A stretch of 64,000 nt of DNA from Astropecten irregularis (GCA_963971285.1 OZ020249.1:10590256-10654255); one strand, 5' to 3'; shown: positions 10,191 through 23,122, numbered from the stretch's first letter. Notes: generated by a model not told the origin, from the sequence alone. Made by a program: numbers and translations.

Positions 10191-11507
10191 ATACAACTTT
10201 AAGAAGTACTTAGGTTGAAATCAACCTTGCGTAACTCCCAAGACTCTTCTTATCTTAAATAAACTTGAGATTCTTCTTATCTTCTGTTGCATAAAACAAC
10301 ATACGAAGTCTAGTCTTCTTATTTTGTAGATCAACTCTTCTTAACTTTAAGTCTACTCAAACACAATGCATAAGTATCACAAAGTACTTATTAATTTGTG
10401 TAAAAATTTGTTTATTTTATTTCGAAAATTTTGCAAGTTTTTTTTTTTTACAATTTGCAAAACCATGGCATGTGGACCTAATGCCCCTGTAAATATGGGG
10501 GCTTTAGATGCTTGAGGTGCATTGTGAAGTATTTTTAATGACTTTTTGTTATTGTTATAGCTTAAGTCAGGGAAAATTAAATGATTTTTATTCATTAAGA
10601 ATAATTACATGTGTTATAAAATTTGACCAAGTAAAATTTACCTGTATTATTTTTATTTTAGATGGCAAGCTGGTTTTCATACAGTTTTCCTATCAAGACA
10701 AAGGTCACTGACATTCAAAGGAATAATCTCATACTTCCTTTCAAAAGTAAGAACAATTGCATTTACATTTCTATGAAAAAGTAGGTCGCGATACTGTGGC
10801 CACGACAATATCACATCAAATCACCAGCAAGCATAACGTTTATATACAGATTAACATGGGTATACACCGTCGGTACCCTATGGAGTCGATCCTGTTTGTT
10901 GCGAAGAATGCTAGCCTAGACGAATGCTAGAAGAATGCATGATGTAGGCCTATGTAACATAACATGTTTACTGTAGCCGAACTGGCTTACGCTACAATCA
11001 CGCACGACACGGATCATGAGGCATGAATTAAGGCACATTGTGGTGCAATTAATGTTTGTTTCACACAAAAAATGCTATCAATGAGCTGTTTTTATACCAT
11101 GTGTCNNNNNNNNNNNNNNNNNNNNNNNNNNNNNNNNNNNNNNNNNNNNNNNNNNNNNNNNNNNNNNNNNNNNNNNNNNNNNNNNNNNNNNNNNNNNNNN
11201 NNNNNNNNNNNNNNNNNNNNNNNNNNNNNNNNNNNNNNNNNNNNNNNNNNNNNNNNNNNNNNNNNNNNNNNNNNNNNNNNNNNNNNNNNNNNNNNNNNNN
11301 NNNNNGTATATGGCTTAGAAAGTACCAACTACCGGCACAGTTGAATTTTTGCGTTGGGACAAATCCCTTTCTTGCCACTTAAACCATGTAAAACACTGTC
11401 AAATTATGGTCTTTGGTGGATATAAACTGGCACAGACATGTATTCTATGGACATTGTAGTACTTAAGAATTCAACTTAAGTAGGCTTTATGCAACAGGGC
11501 CCAGGTC
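10178..11507. mobile_element. TIR element with GGGCCCTGTTGCATAAA-type ends, interrupted by gap
   Basis: The left end cagggcccttttgcataca and the right end ttatgcaacagggccca are inverted. The next inner words (aagtacttaggttgaa; ttcaacttaagtag) are also inverted. The interior is noncoding where visible and includes the N gap. Ends of this kind are common on non-autonomous DNA elements. The target duplication is not clear. Confidence 0.55.
11106..11305. other. Assembly gap (200 N)
   Basis: Exactly 200 N, a conventional placeholder length. ORFs crossing it are meaningless. Confidence 0.99.
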
Positions 11508-11512
11508 GAGTA

Positions 11513-11770
11513 CTTGAAGAAACCTAGTCCTACTGTTCGAGTCCGGGTCCGAGTCCGAGTTCTTACTGGGTGTATTCGTTTAGCTCACACGGGTCAGCCC
11601 TTGCTGGGAATGGTCGTGCTTTACTGCACAAAACAAGCGAAAGAATGGGGACGAGGTTGACTGTTGTCGACCCGGGAAAGCTAAACGAATGCACCCACTG
11701 TTCGTGGGGGAGACTGAGTCCGAGTCCTTAAAATAGGGACTCGGGTCCGAACTGTCAAGTGTACATTACT
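11513..11770. mobile_element. GAGTCCGAGT-rich hAT-like remnant with nested small TIR element
   Basis: Runs of gagtccgagt and gactcgggtccga resemble the interior of the hAT-like element at 61,489-61,984. Nested inside, about 11,568-11,699, is a ~130-bp element with inverted ends TGGGTGTATTCGTTTAGCT and AGCTAAACGAATGCACCCA. A decayed relative of the nested element lies near 12,885-12,995. Confidence 0.5.
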
Positions 11771-12090
11771 TAATCCAACTTTACTTTTCATCGTATAGGT
11801 TTAATACATTTTACATCCTGTAACAATCCTTACAGTTCACATTCCCGAATATCCTGTTTGCAATTCGACCACATGGACTTTTTTCTGTTTATTTTCACTC
11901 ATGTAAAGAGGAATGAGGTAATCGTGTGCCATATGCATTGCCCGATGAAGTTATGCACGCTGCATGGCCACATAATTATTTTAGGTACATTATGTTCGTG
12001 GTCTTTGCATGATTGACTACTGTTATACATTGTCCATGGCCACATTATGGCGCGACAAACGTTGCAATATTCAATCATTATTATGCGTGT

Positions 12091-12437
12091 GTCTTTAAAG
12101 GTAATGTTTTTGTCAAAGAAATGCAGATTCATGGTCAAAAATATCAAGAAAGAAATAGTAACAGTCGCGTGTGAAATTTGCAGTGCCATGCGGTGCCAAC
12201 AGTGATAAACGTTAACAGTATTTTTTTTCAATCATTTTACCGTTATTTTTTATCTTTAAAAGATCAAAATTGTTTTTGGTCATTGGTTTTTCTCTTTTCT
12301 TAATAAATACAGCATTTCAGTGTGAACAATTTTAACAGTAGGTTTCTACCATCACCATCGTTATAACCTGTAAGTTATAGGTAAATCTGTGCTGAATTCT
12401 TTTTCGGTATGCTTCCAAAGTATATACTAATGACAGT
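12091..12437 (+). mobile_element. TTAA-flanked MITE family, copy at 12.1 kb
   Basis: ttaaAGGTAATG at the left, then caaagaaatgcagattcatgg. The central tttaaaagatcaaaat palindrome half and the right interior (accatcaccatcgttataa, ctgtaagttatag) follow. The right end is degraded to agtaccTTTAA. Confidence 0.7.
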
Positions 12438-13440
12438 ACCTTTAAATTTAACCAATACGCTCAAGAATGGCAATTATATTGTACCAATTATAAAGATCGA
12501 CACGACAATATAAAATCATGCAGGTAAATCCAAATTTGATTCCCACGCTGAACACCACTGGCATTGTAATGTTATTAATGTTGTTTTCTATTGTACGCGT
12601 ACACAACGAAGATGTCGCTTAGCGACTGTGGCCTCCTACTACGCCGCACAGAGAGATTGCCCGAGGGCTGCCAAGGTGTCTCTACCTCGGGACTGTTTGT
12701 TTCAGGCACGTGATCAGTGATCCTATTTTCGGCGTATCCTGCATGGGACATGGAGCTGCAGGATCACGCACTGATCGCGTGATTGAAACAAGCCCCTACA
12801 GGCTGGTAAACAGAACGCGCAAGGCACCAATCACAGCGATGCATTAAATGACGTGTGGCCCTGGCCGAGAACTTGAGTGCATTAAATTTCGTTTAGCTTA
12901 CACGAGTCAGCCCTCCCTGGGAATGGTAGTGCTATACCGCACAAAACAAGCGAGAGGATCGGGACGAGATTGACTGGTGTCGACCCGTGTAGTCAGAGCT
13001 TCTGAGGATATGACGTCATTGCTATTAATAGGATGTTACCAACGCAAAGCAATGAGGCATAAAAAAATCAAATAAATCAAATACAATAAAGAATCACACA
13101 TAAGAAACGTTGCAGAAAACCACATTTTCCATACTTTCATACCTTCCCCGTACAAAACAAACAATCAAACAAACAGGGGTAAATTTCACGAAGACCTACG
13201 ATTTCAGTGAATCTATACTCACGGACTCTCCGCGGATTACAACATCACGATTCACACAACATGAGGTACGTAGGCCGGATTGCCTCTTACCTTTTTTTTC
13301 GATAAAAACGTCACCGAAAGAGCCCCGACTCTAACGCGTCCACAGATCACAAACTAAGTTGGTTGAATTTAAATACAGAAACACGGGCGAGGTTTAGGAC
13401 TGTTATGGAAAACAAAAGTATAGATACTCACAGGTATTTA

Positions 13441-13706
13441 TCATGTGAGGCGATGTGACACGGTCTTGAGCCTCAATCTGTTCGTCTTCCTGATCAGCAA
13501 TCCCTCGGTCTGATATGTGACACGGTCATGGGCCTTGATCTGTTCGTCTTCCTCATCAGCAATCCCTCGGTCTGATATGTGACACGGTCATGAGCCTTGA
13601 TCTGTTCGTCTTCCTCATCAGCAATCCCTCGGTCTGATATGTGACACGGTCATGAGCCTCGATCTGTTCGTCTTCCTCATCAGCAGACCCTCGGTCTTAT
13701 ATGTTT
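13441..13706. repeat. 62-bp minisatellite, about four units
   Basis: Tandem units containing tgtgacacggtcatgagcc, gatctgttcgtcttcctc and atcagcaatccctcgg. The homologous site in block B (28,019-28,284) has a 63-bp version with its own unit-specific changes, so the two arrays have been homogenised separately since the duplication. Confidence 0.9.
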
Positions 13707-13799
13707 CCGTGTTTAAAACAATCATACAGCAAAATCAATGCCAACTTAGTTCCCTGTTAAACGTACACAAGACCTAAAGCTACTGCAATCGCATAATTC

Positions 13800-14200
13800 C
13801 TGCAGAGTTTTGAGGAAATACGTCTACACTGCGCACGGTTGTTTGGCTGGTATGATTCTGTAGGGGTGCCTACGTGCAAACTGCGCAATAAAATCTTTCG
13901 GGGTGGGGGGGGGGGGGGGGGGGGTGTTCGTAGCTTTTATTTCCAGCAACTGATGCATGTACAAGGTACAGACAGGGTGCAGCCCCTAAATGCTCACATG
14001 ATGACGTACTTCATTCAAAAAGGAAAGGGTAAAGCTAGGTCAGTTCTTGCACAACGTGACTAGAAACAGTGAACTTCACTGTGTTACGGGTACGTGGGCC
14101 TACACATGACACCATCCCGGCTCGGTGTATGCCTTTGGGGCACAGATGTATAGAGAAATATTTCCATTTATCAAAAAGAAAAAGAAAAAATCTTATCTAT
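13800..14200 (-). repeat. Dispersed module (E-box/donor module), block A copy
   Basis: Continuation of the module that includes the donor-like site CCT|GTGAGTATC at about 13,430. It contains a G homopolymer (about 13,904-13,924), which also occurs at this position in the array copies. The E-box has decayed to tcacatga (about 13,994). ORFs here are not conserved as protein. Confidence 0.45.
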
Positions 14201-14344
14201 GAATAAGAATTGAATTCCACATAAGCCAGTGCCTGGTTCTTTCATTTGCACTAAAAAGCACGGGAATGCAGTGTTGAAGTGATACACGTCGCTGAAAGGC
14301 AAGCCTAATAAGGTGTGATATGACATGGTGTGATTAGTTGTCAT

Positions 14345-14640
14345 TATTCCTCTAAAATATCGCGAATGTCATACAGGCCGGTCCAGTGATTCCATCACCC
14401 CACAAGCCCTACCATTCCGTCTAATGACATCCTCATAACAGCTTACAGAGAAATGGATATCACTGCCCAGATAAGTGAACCTATCAACCAATTCCACATT
14501 CTCACCACATACGGTGACTGACTGAAGCGCATCACCTAAAGAGCCATTGAAGACCTGTATCTTGGTTTTTACTCAAGACACTTTCAGCCCCACGGGCTCC
14601 AACTCGGACTTTAGACCTCAGTGTCTTGCAGATAACAATT
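14345..14640 (-). mobile_element. LINE reverse-transcriptase remnant, truncated copy
   Basis: Nearly identical to 29,433-29,725 in block B but lacks the adjoining ~540 bp (28,891-29,432) that encode the downstream part of the LINE ORF. Minus-strand reading gives ENVELVDRFTYLGS-like reverse-transcriptase C-terminal sequence with frame breaks. Confidence 0.65.
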
Positions 14641-15459
14641 ATGTTGACTGGGACTATTAACATCGCCAAATCTAGACTAGGATTTGAATCAAAGAAATCA
14701 CAATATCATTGCTAGAGAAGAAAACCATGTACTTTGCAAGAAGCAAGAAAGTTGAAGTAGGATCCTTGAAAGAACGGAGGCAGTCAATCTGGATCATACG
14801 TTGTACTGGGTGGTTTATTCAACACTGACTCCAACAAACATTAATGTGTGTGGTATATGTGGTTTGTGTGCAAAGAGTTAATACACGTCCTGTATTGAGA
14901 CCGAGGACAGGAGGAATAATGAACAACAATAAAACCATTCTTGTCCTCGAACGGACGTCTTCTGTTCAAAGTTGTTCTTGGAGGTACACATGTGGGCTTA
15001 CTCTATGGGAATGCATTAAAGTACATGACCAATCGAAAAGACAATGCTTTGTCCTCGGGCAGTATGTAAAACAAATACAAACATGTTTGTGTTAAGTGTT
15101 TGGTTCAATGAAGAAAGAAAATATCGGAATAATTAGTGCACAAACACCGACAAATACAAGCATGTCTTAATACAAACAAAAATGACATGTCCACAATCGT
15201 GGCTGACATAACTGCAATAAACACTAAAAAGAGAATAAACACTACACTCAAAAAACAAAACAATTAACACACACCATATAATTATGGTATCGTGGGACAG
15301 CTGAGACTAATACAGTTCATCTTCATCACATTTTAATGTGAGCACTAAAACCCTACAGTACATTGATTTCATATATTTAACCGTGGCTATAAAACAGAGT
15401 TGAAACCGTTGAACCGATTAGTTGTAAACATGAATTAAATGAACATTTCTTAAAAGTTA

Positions 15460-15806
15460 GCTTTAAGGTTGTATCACATTTTGGTAGCATACCGAAACAG
15501 ATTACTCACAGATTTGCCTATAAATTACAGGGTATAAAGAAGGTGATGGTAGAAACACACCGTTAACATATTTCGGCCAGAAATGTTTTTATCCAGAAAA
15601 GAGTACAACCAATGATCAAAATTATTTTGGATTTTTTAAGGATCAAAACTAAATAATGTGGCCGTTTTTCACTGCTTTCTCAAAGAGTGGGCAACGTATG
15701 GGACTGAAATTTTCACAGACGACTGTCACTGTATCTTCCTTGATATTTTTGCCCATGAATCTTTATTTCTTTGATGAAAAACCAAAGTATGATATCACCT
15801 AAAGGT
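15460..15806 (-). mobile_element. TTAA-flanked MITE family, block A copy
   Basis: ttaAGGTTGTATCACATTTTGG at the left and CCAAAGTATGATATCACCT at the right. Orthologous to 30,538-30,889, so it inserted before the block duplication. Confidence 0.75.
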
Positions 15807-16424
15807 AATCCTTGAAATGATCAATTTGGAAATAACCTCACAAACAAACTGCAATATTCCCTGTAAAGATGTCCAAATAAAGTATCAGAAATATGGAACT
15901 CAAAGGATTGGTTCACTTACCAAATGTAGCAGCATAAATTGGCTGACTGGCCACTATAGATAGGCTGGTTGTTCACTACAAGAACTCACTATATGAGGTC
16001 ATAAGATGTTTACTACAAGAACTCCTAAAGTCATAAGGTGTTCTCACTATACATGAACTCAATACTATGCTGGCATGTACAGTGTACACATGGCTGGCGT
16101 TTACTGTATGAACTCAACAGGGCAAGTGCCCACAACAATAGCACTGCCACACTACAGTGTGCACTCAAGCATACAAGTAGAGAATGCATACATATGCATT
16201 TACTCTTGCATACATTTTAGTCTTTACATAACATGGAGTTCTTCATTATAATTTCATATTCAGATATTAATTTTAACTAATAATTCGTCATGTTAAGATT
16301 TTAGAGATTATACAACGAAAAAAAAAAATAAATTTCAAGAAACTTAGTATAAATCGCACAGCTTTGTCACGAATAGCGCTCCGCACTAATGACGTCACAA
16401 AATCCCCGGATGTCAGACAAACAT

Positions 16425-16485
16425 TGGCCCAAACACGTAGTGTGCGTGCACGCGTACACCCACGCACGTGTGCATGGTTGCAATG
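16425..16485. repeat. Alternating purine-pyrimidine stretch
   Basis: Contains gtgtgcgtgcacgcgtacac and cgcacgtgtgcat, an alternating tract of the kind that can adopt Z-DNA. Preserved at 31,575-31,630 in block B. No other feature around it. Confidence 0.5.
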
Positions 16486-18896
16486 TTTGTCTGAGGTCCG
16501 GTGCTATTTTTAGCGCAAGTGCCGAGTGCTATTAGGTCCATGCAAACATGCTGCGAAATGCACACAGAAACCATTTTTCAGTCTTAATAATCATATGTTG
16601 AGAAATCATCCTCATGTCATCAACAATGTTATGTGTAACATAAATTTTAACTTCCTTAAAAATTAACACTGCAAAACAGGTTTTACACATTCTAAAAATA
16701 AAAAAAATCACAGCAATGTCAAATTTTTAAATTGAAGGTACAATATTCTTGTTGCTACAGCTAGGTTGTACATATAAAATAAAGAAAAACGACAATCATC
16801 ACTCAAAGGGAATTAATTACAGTATTTACATGTACTTCAACATTAGGAAAGTGCATAATACAGCATCAAGATTATACATGACTTAGGGCAACAATAATGT
16901 ATCAAAGTGGTACATGTTAGAAAAAATACAGGATGATAGGAGCATAACTTGTATCATAATGAGTGTTCACTGGGTCATTGCTGGTTGTATAATATCCAGC
17001 CAACTTCACGTATGTATATGTAACTTGCTGACATGGCCACTGAAATAGTCTTCGGTCTAGTCCATTTAATATTATAAAGGTAAGCAAATTCGACATGTTT
17101 AAATAATGTCACACCCTTATACATGTTCATTGTGACACCTTGAATCTATAACAAATTAATGTAAAGAGAAAGACACCAAAAATCCATTGACATTTATTTA
17201 ATTAAACAAAAATCAATCAAATCAGATCAGACGATAACATAAGGTAAAATCAATACAAAAGCAAAGCCGAACTTTCAGTCAAAAAGAGGACACTCAAACA
17301 AAAAGTTTAAATCATTTCTATAAAAGAAACTCATTTCCTTTACATATCAAACGAATAAGATTTTCGTCAAGTCGCAAGTATTTCTTGAAATAATATTAAT
17401 GCTTATCTCGCAATTTGTGATTAATACATTGATCAACATATCTACATGTTGATGTTTGCCAAATGATTTTATGCTGTCTGCCAATGAACAACAGACATGG
17501 GTCATCTTTGATAGCATTTGCTAATTCTGGTCACATCTTTTGTATATTTTCTTAATGATATTAATTTTCAGCAACTGAAAATCCAAGCATCAATATGAAC
17601 AGTATATACATTAATAAGGAGATGTTCCAAAAAATTCCGGTATGAGATTTATGAATAGGAATATCAAACTGAACATGAAATGTGAAAACAATTATAATTT
17701 GATGGAACTGTGTAAATCACACGACTGTCCCGAGAAGATCGTTGTTATTTTACTGCGAACGCGCGACACACATAAAAAATGATTTGCTACAAATTAAGCT
17801 CTTAGTGAAAAATCATGTGCTCTGTCAGTCTCCGAATAATTGCCTGATAATATCCATAATATCTGGTCATATTTCACCACGCTTCACAATCCACAGGAAG
17901 CGTGATCCGGGTCTTAACCTGCCCGTCCTATCAGACATTCTCATTTGTTCATGAGTAGCTATACATGTACTATAATGTCATTACTATACACATCAACCTT
18001 ATACAATATAACATGCAGTATATACATTCAATGAAGTCAATGACATGATTACATAGAATTACTAAGCACAATTAGGTCAAAATTGAAATAAAAGAAATGT
18101 TGCACAAATCTATACAAAATAAAGAATGAAAACAGGAATAACTCGATGGTAAAATGCCGTGCGTTATTTCGTTTATGGGCATGAAACTGATATCTCCCTA
18201 TTCTTGGATTTTATACATGTGTGATGATCTTGTAAGACAATTAAATGAAGAACACATGTAGGGAAATGTAGATACCCATGCATTTTCAATTTTTGTAAAA
18301 GATAAGCTTATAGATTACGAGAAAATAGTTGAAGCATCTTCACATTAGAGACAAAGGCCTAATGATTATGAACGTTGCGTACAAAACAAAGCATTAAAAA
18401 TGTACAACTTATCTGAAACTTATCTGTGTATTAACTGTAATGTTTTATTCAAAATATGAGGCTCGTGTTAGCTGATTACATTTGGACGTATTTCAGACTT
18501 TTGTATAAATGTCAAGTGAAACTTGAATACTGAAAGACTTATTTGGTACATGATTATTTACAGTTGACTTTCAAATTTACATATTAATGAGAACAGTGAC
18601 GTCATTCAACCTTAAAGTAAGGAAATCCATTTGATTTTTCTGAAAATTGTTTCTAGTTTGCTTTTTGTAAAGACAAAAGCCGTGCATTGTACTTCCTGTA
18701 TTAATTCAACCGTTTAAGGTTACCCTCAAACTTTGCAAATGATGCATCTAAAAGAAATCATCCTAAAGCAAAATGGATACAATACAATATAACAATACCA
18801 GACATCATCATACGGAAATATTCCATTTGTTTGCTAGATTTCTCTTGATTTCTAATCATATGGAACGTGTGTGACGAAATATTACTCGGACTCGGA

Positions 18897-21800
18897 CTAG
18901 GACTCGGACTCGTACTTGCCGAACGGAAAATAAAACTCGAGTTCTGGTTTATCTTCCAGCATCCGGGAGAGGTATGCCATACCTTGGTCTCCAACGTCGT
19001 TGTTTCCTCTGAGGTTCAACATCTGCAGCTGATGACAATCTTTGAGTGCCTCAGCGAGATTGACGGCATCAGAGTCGGTGAGATCCATGAACGCCATGTT
19101 AACTTCCTTTAAGGTGTCTATTCCACTCAGGAGCTCGATTAACCGGGACGTGTGCTTGCCAAGGTAGTTTCCACTGATGTCTAAGACCTCTAACGAACAC
19201 TCGGTCTTCTTATATTGCTCCGGCGAAGGATCGATGGGATTACTCCCTGCTACCGATTCTGACGAAGCCTCTCGAGATCTTTTCACACACCTTTCGAGCC
19301 CCAAAACTCGAAGTGTGGATGACGATCGTGCAAACTGTATGACATCAAGTAAAACCTCTGGCGATAATTTGTTGTAGGAAAGGACTAATGTGTGCAAATT
19401 GGTCAAGAATGGGAGCACATCATTGAGAAGAAGCACGGCGTGCTCCGAGGTCAAGCCTATATCGCTCAGTTCAAGCTCATTGAGGCCCTTCAGCTGCGAC
19501 AGAGGCTGCGTTATCTCTGTTATGTCACATTGAAGACTCAAATGCAAATCAGAGACATTCACGGCATTGCCCAGGATGGAGGTGACAAGGGGCCAGTCCT
19601 CCACAGTAACATTATCGATAGCCAATTTCTGCAGTGACTTCATTGGAGGAATCGCCTCGAGAATTTGAGTCTGGTCTGTTTTTCCTTTCGATGGGCTTTG
19701 CCGAAGACTCAAATGCATATCAGAAACATTCACGGCATTGCCCAGGATGGAGGTGACAAGGGGCCAGTCCTTCACATTAACCCATTCGATATTCAGTTTT
19801 TCCAGTGACTTCATCGGACGAATCGCCTCGAAAAGTTGAGCATGGTCTGTTTTTCCTTCCGCTGAGCTTTGCCGATATATTATGTATGTCAAATGCAAAT
19901 CCAAATCAGAAACATTCACGGCATTGCCCAGGATGGAGGTGACAAGGGGCCAGTCATTCACAGTAAAGTCATGCATAGCCAATTTCTGCAGTGACTTCAT
20001 CGGACGGATCGCCTTCAAAAGTTGAACCTGGTCTGGTTTTTCTTCATTGTACCTTTCCCGACGCCTCAAATACAAATCAGAGACATTCACGGCATTGCCC
20101 AGGATGGAGGTGACAAGGGGCCAGTCCTTCACAGCAACATCATTGATAGCCAATTTCTGCAGTGACTTCATCGGTCGGATCGCCTCCAAAAGTTGAGCAT
20201 GGTATGTTTTTCCTTTCCCAGAGCTTTTTGAAAGATTCAAATTCAAATCAGAAACATTCACGGCATTGCCCAGGACGGAGGTGACAAGGGGCAAGTCATT
20301 CACAGAAAAGTCATGCATGGTGAATTTCTGCAGTGACTTCATCGGACGGATCGTCTTCAAAAGTTGAACCAGGTCTGGTTTTTCGTCATCGTAGCTTTCC
20401 CGACGCCTCAAATACAATTCAGAAACATTCCCGGCATTGCCCAGGATGGAGGTGACAAGGGGCCAGTCCTTCACAGTAACATCACCGATAGCCAATTTCT
20501 GCAGTGACTTCATCTGACGGATCGCCTCCAAAAGTTTAGCATGGTCTGTTTTTCCTTCCTGGAAGCTTTGCCAAAGACCCAAATTCAAATTAGAAACATT
20601 CCCGGCATTGCCCAGGATGGAGGTGACAAAGGGCCAGTGATTCACAGTAACATCATTGATAGCCAATTTCTGCAGTGACTTCATCGGACGGATCGCCTCC
20701 AAAAGTTGAGTCTGGTCTGTTTTTTCTTCCGCTGAGCTTTGCCGAAATGTCAAATGCAAATCCAAATCAGAAACATTCACGGCATTGCCCAGCATGGAGG
20801 TGACAAAGGGCCAGTCATTCACAGTAACATTATCGATAGCCAATTTCTGCAGTGACTTCATCTGACGGATCGCCTCCAAAAGTTGAGCCTGGTCTGTTTT
20901 TCCTTTCGCTGAGCTTTGCAGAAGACTCAAATGAAAATTAGAAACATTCACGGCATTGCAAAGGATGGAGGTGACAATGGGCCAGTCCTTTACAGAAGCA
21001 CGTGTGATATTCAATTTCTGCAGTGACTTCATCGGACGGATCGCCTTCAAATATTGAGCCTGGCCTGTTTTTCCTTCCTCGTAGCTTTGCAAAAGACTCA
21101 AATACAAATCAGAAACATTCACGGCATTGCCCAGGATGGAGGTGACAAGGGGCCAGTCCTTCACAGTAGCACGAGTGATATTCAATTTCTGCAGTGACTT
21201 CATCGGACTGATCGCCTTCAAAAGTTGAGCCTGGCTTGTTTTTCCTTCCTCGTAGCTTTGCCAAAAACTCAAATACAAATCAGAAACATTCACGGCATTG
21301 CCCAGGATGGAGGTGACAACGGGCCAGTCATTCTGAGTAACATCATTGATAGCCAATTTCTGCAGTGACTTCATCTGACAGATCGCCTCGAAAAGTTGAT
21401 TCTGGTCTGTTCCCCCCTTCGCGAAGCCTGTCTGAAAACTCAATTTCAAGTCAGAAACATTCACGGCATTGCCAAGGATGGAGGCGACAACGGTCAAGTC
21501 ATTCACTGCAACATGGCGGAGTTTTAAGCGCTTCAGCACAGTCCAAAATGACTCTGTTTTTTCTCGACAACTGGTGGAAGACTTACAGGCACAATCGATC
21601 AGATATTTGAAAGCCGAGTTCAAGAGTTCAGAAAAGTTGAATTTGAATGAGAGCCCATGCTTCTCAAACATTGGCCAAGCGATGGTGTACAGTTCTTCTG
21701 ATCCGGCTTCCAGATGCATCCGAAGAAACGTGGAAAATGTGTCCCAATTAAACCCTGTATAGTAATAGTCTGCACGTACAATACGCGTCAATAGTATTCT

Positions 21801-23122
21801 TGCTGCTTTCACACTCGCTCCTGAACAGAACCGCAGCAAGTATTCAAGGCTGTATGCATCTTCTGTTTCTATTTGAGTGAGGTATTGAGCGAACACATTT
21901 TCATCAGATTCGGCCAGACTGGCCAAATAGAAACCAGCAAATGCTTCCTGGAAGGTTTTATGGATGAAAGAAACCTTCTGCACGGCCCGGAGTTTACTTC
22001 GTACCCTCTCCTGGGACATGATACCAATTCTGCAAGCTTTGTCAATGGCTTTTCCATTTCCAAATTCAGTGCGCTCAAATACTAACTTCTGCCCTAGAAG
22101 CAGCAGACCCTCCAGTGCCACCTTACCCACATCTTGTACCATGTCATTCCTTATTTTCTTCCAATACATTTCTTCGTCATAGCTACCAGGTTGTTCTGAT
22201 TTCTCGAGGTGGCGATTGATGATGAAGAAAACAGCTTTCTCGAAGAATCCCGTGAGCGTGTCTGGCAGTTTGCTATCGTCTGACCAGATGAGGCACATAA
22301 GCAACAACATCAATGGTAGTCGAGCCAGTTCATAATGAACGGGACTACGTCTCAAGAATTGATACAGCTGCTGAAAACCCTCTCTACCCTCTGCCTGAAA
22401 AAAGCGTTTAATGTACTTCTCACTTGCTTTATCTGAGAAACCTTTGGATTTCACATGGGCGAACCGAGCGTTCAGCTTGCCCAGCGTGTCAACCATGTGG
22501 GGCCGCGTTGTCACAATAAGGGTACAATCACGGAGAATTTTCCTGCTAATAATCTTCATGATGTCGCCATCAGCCGGCAGCTGAGAACCCACTTCTGCAA
22601 ATTCATCCACACCATCAAGGATTACAAGGACCTCACGACTGTGTGTCTTCAAGTAATTTCTGAGACCTCCACGACTCACCTGTGTGTCTTCAGAAAGGAT
22701 CTGGTCGAAAATTGCTTCAATCAGATCGGAAGTGCTATCAAGTTCTCGCAGATTAAGAGCGACCAACAGGGGAACTTTTGACAGTGGTGATGCAGGATCC
22801 TGTAGTGACCAGTCGTACGCCATCTTCGACGCAATGGTTGTTTTACCGCTTCCTGCTATTCCAGAAAGAATTATGTCCCTGATTTTTTCATCGTCTTCAC
22901 TCTGAAGCCGCAAAATATCCTCATAGGAGTGTATCTCACGCACTTTAGCAACCTTCCTCTCTTGCTTCTCGAGTGTTAGATCAACGAAGATATCCTTCAT
23001 CCTGCTGACTTCTGAACTGAGCCAAGTAATTAAAGGCACCTGACCCATTGTGCCTTTGTAGTATTGCATAAACTCTTTACGACAGACATCCAGATTGAAT
23101 TCTTCTTCATGCCCAGCAGGTT
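18897..23122 (-). CDS. NLR-2, NACHT-LRR exon (terminal coding exon)
   Basis: One open exon of 1,408 codons. Walker A GIAGSGKTT is about residue 88 of the exon, Walker B LVILDGVDEF about 166 and TTRPHM about 205. A FIHKTFQEAFAGFYLA motif typical of NLR winged-helix regions is near 387. Residues about 530-1,195 are twelve tandem 57-residue units (each two leucine-rich repeats; core SILGNAVNVSDL, linker PMKSLQKL). RI-type LRRs follow to the end (SLEVLDISGNYLG, CHQLQMLNLRGN). The last residues KYESES come from a short GAGTCC repeat. The acceptor ends TCAAACAG at 23,123 and joins in phase 1 to the Death exon. A possible AATAAA lies about 450 bp downstream (18,444-18,449). The role is a cytosolic immune sensor by family. 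No defects are seen. Confidence 0.95.
19530..21535 (-). repeat. 171-bp coding repeat array, twelve units (NLR-2 LRRs)
   Basis: Each unit carries the plus-strand words cattcacggcattgcccagg and ttctgcagtgacttcatc. Units differ mainly in the solvent-exposed segment between VSDL and the QLLEAI helix. Similar units alternate (7 with 9, 8 with 10) and neighbours 2-4 resemble each other, the pattern expected of repeated unequal exchange. Confidence 0.9.

Larger units (their letters stand above)
12440..18620. repeat. Segmental duplication block A (downstream flank of NLR-2)
   Basis: Collinear with 27,265-33,760 (block B, downstream flank of NLR-3), with near-identity over long runs, for example at 14,700-18,500 versus 29,760-33,600. 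Order and orientation are the same, and homology continues into the NLR genes, so this is a direct duplication of gene plus flank. Between 14,650 and 18,600 I see no gene. The high identity there reflects recent copying, not necessarily function. Confidence 0.85.

Noticed and set aside
11056..11382. ORFs spanning the N run
   Set aside because: They consist mostly of unknown residues from the assembly gap.
19530..21535. NVS motifs in each LRR unit as N-glycosylation sites
   Set aside because: The protein has no signal peptide or membrane segment, so it should be cytosolic and these sites unused.
19177..22905. Plus-strand ORFs of 60-110 codons across NLR-2
   Set aside because: Antisense shadows of the NACHT-LRR exon.
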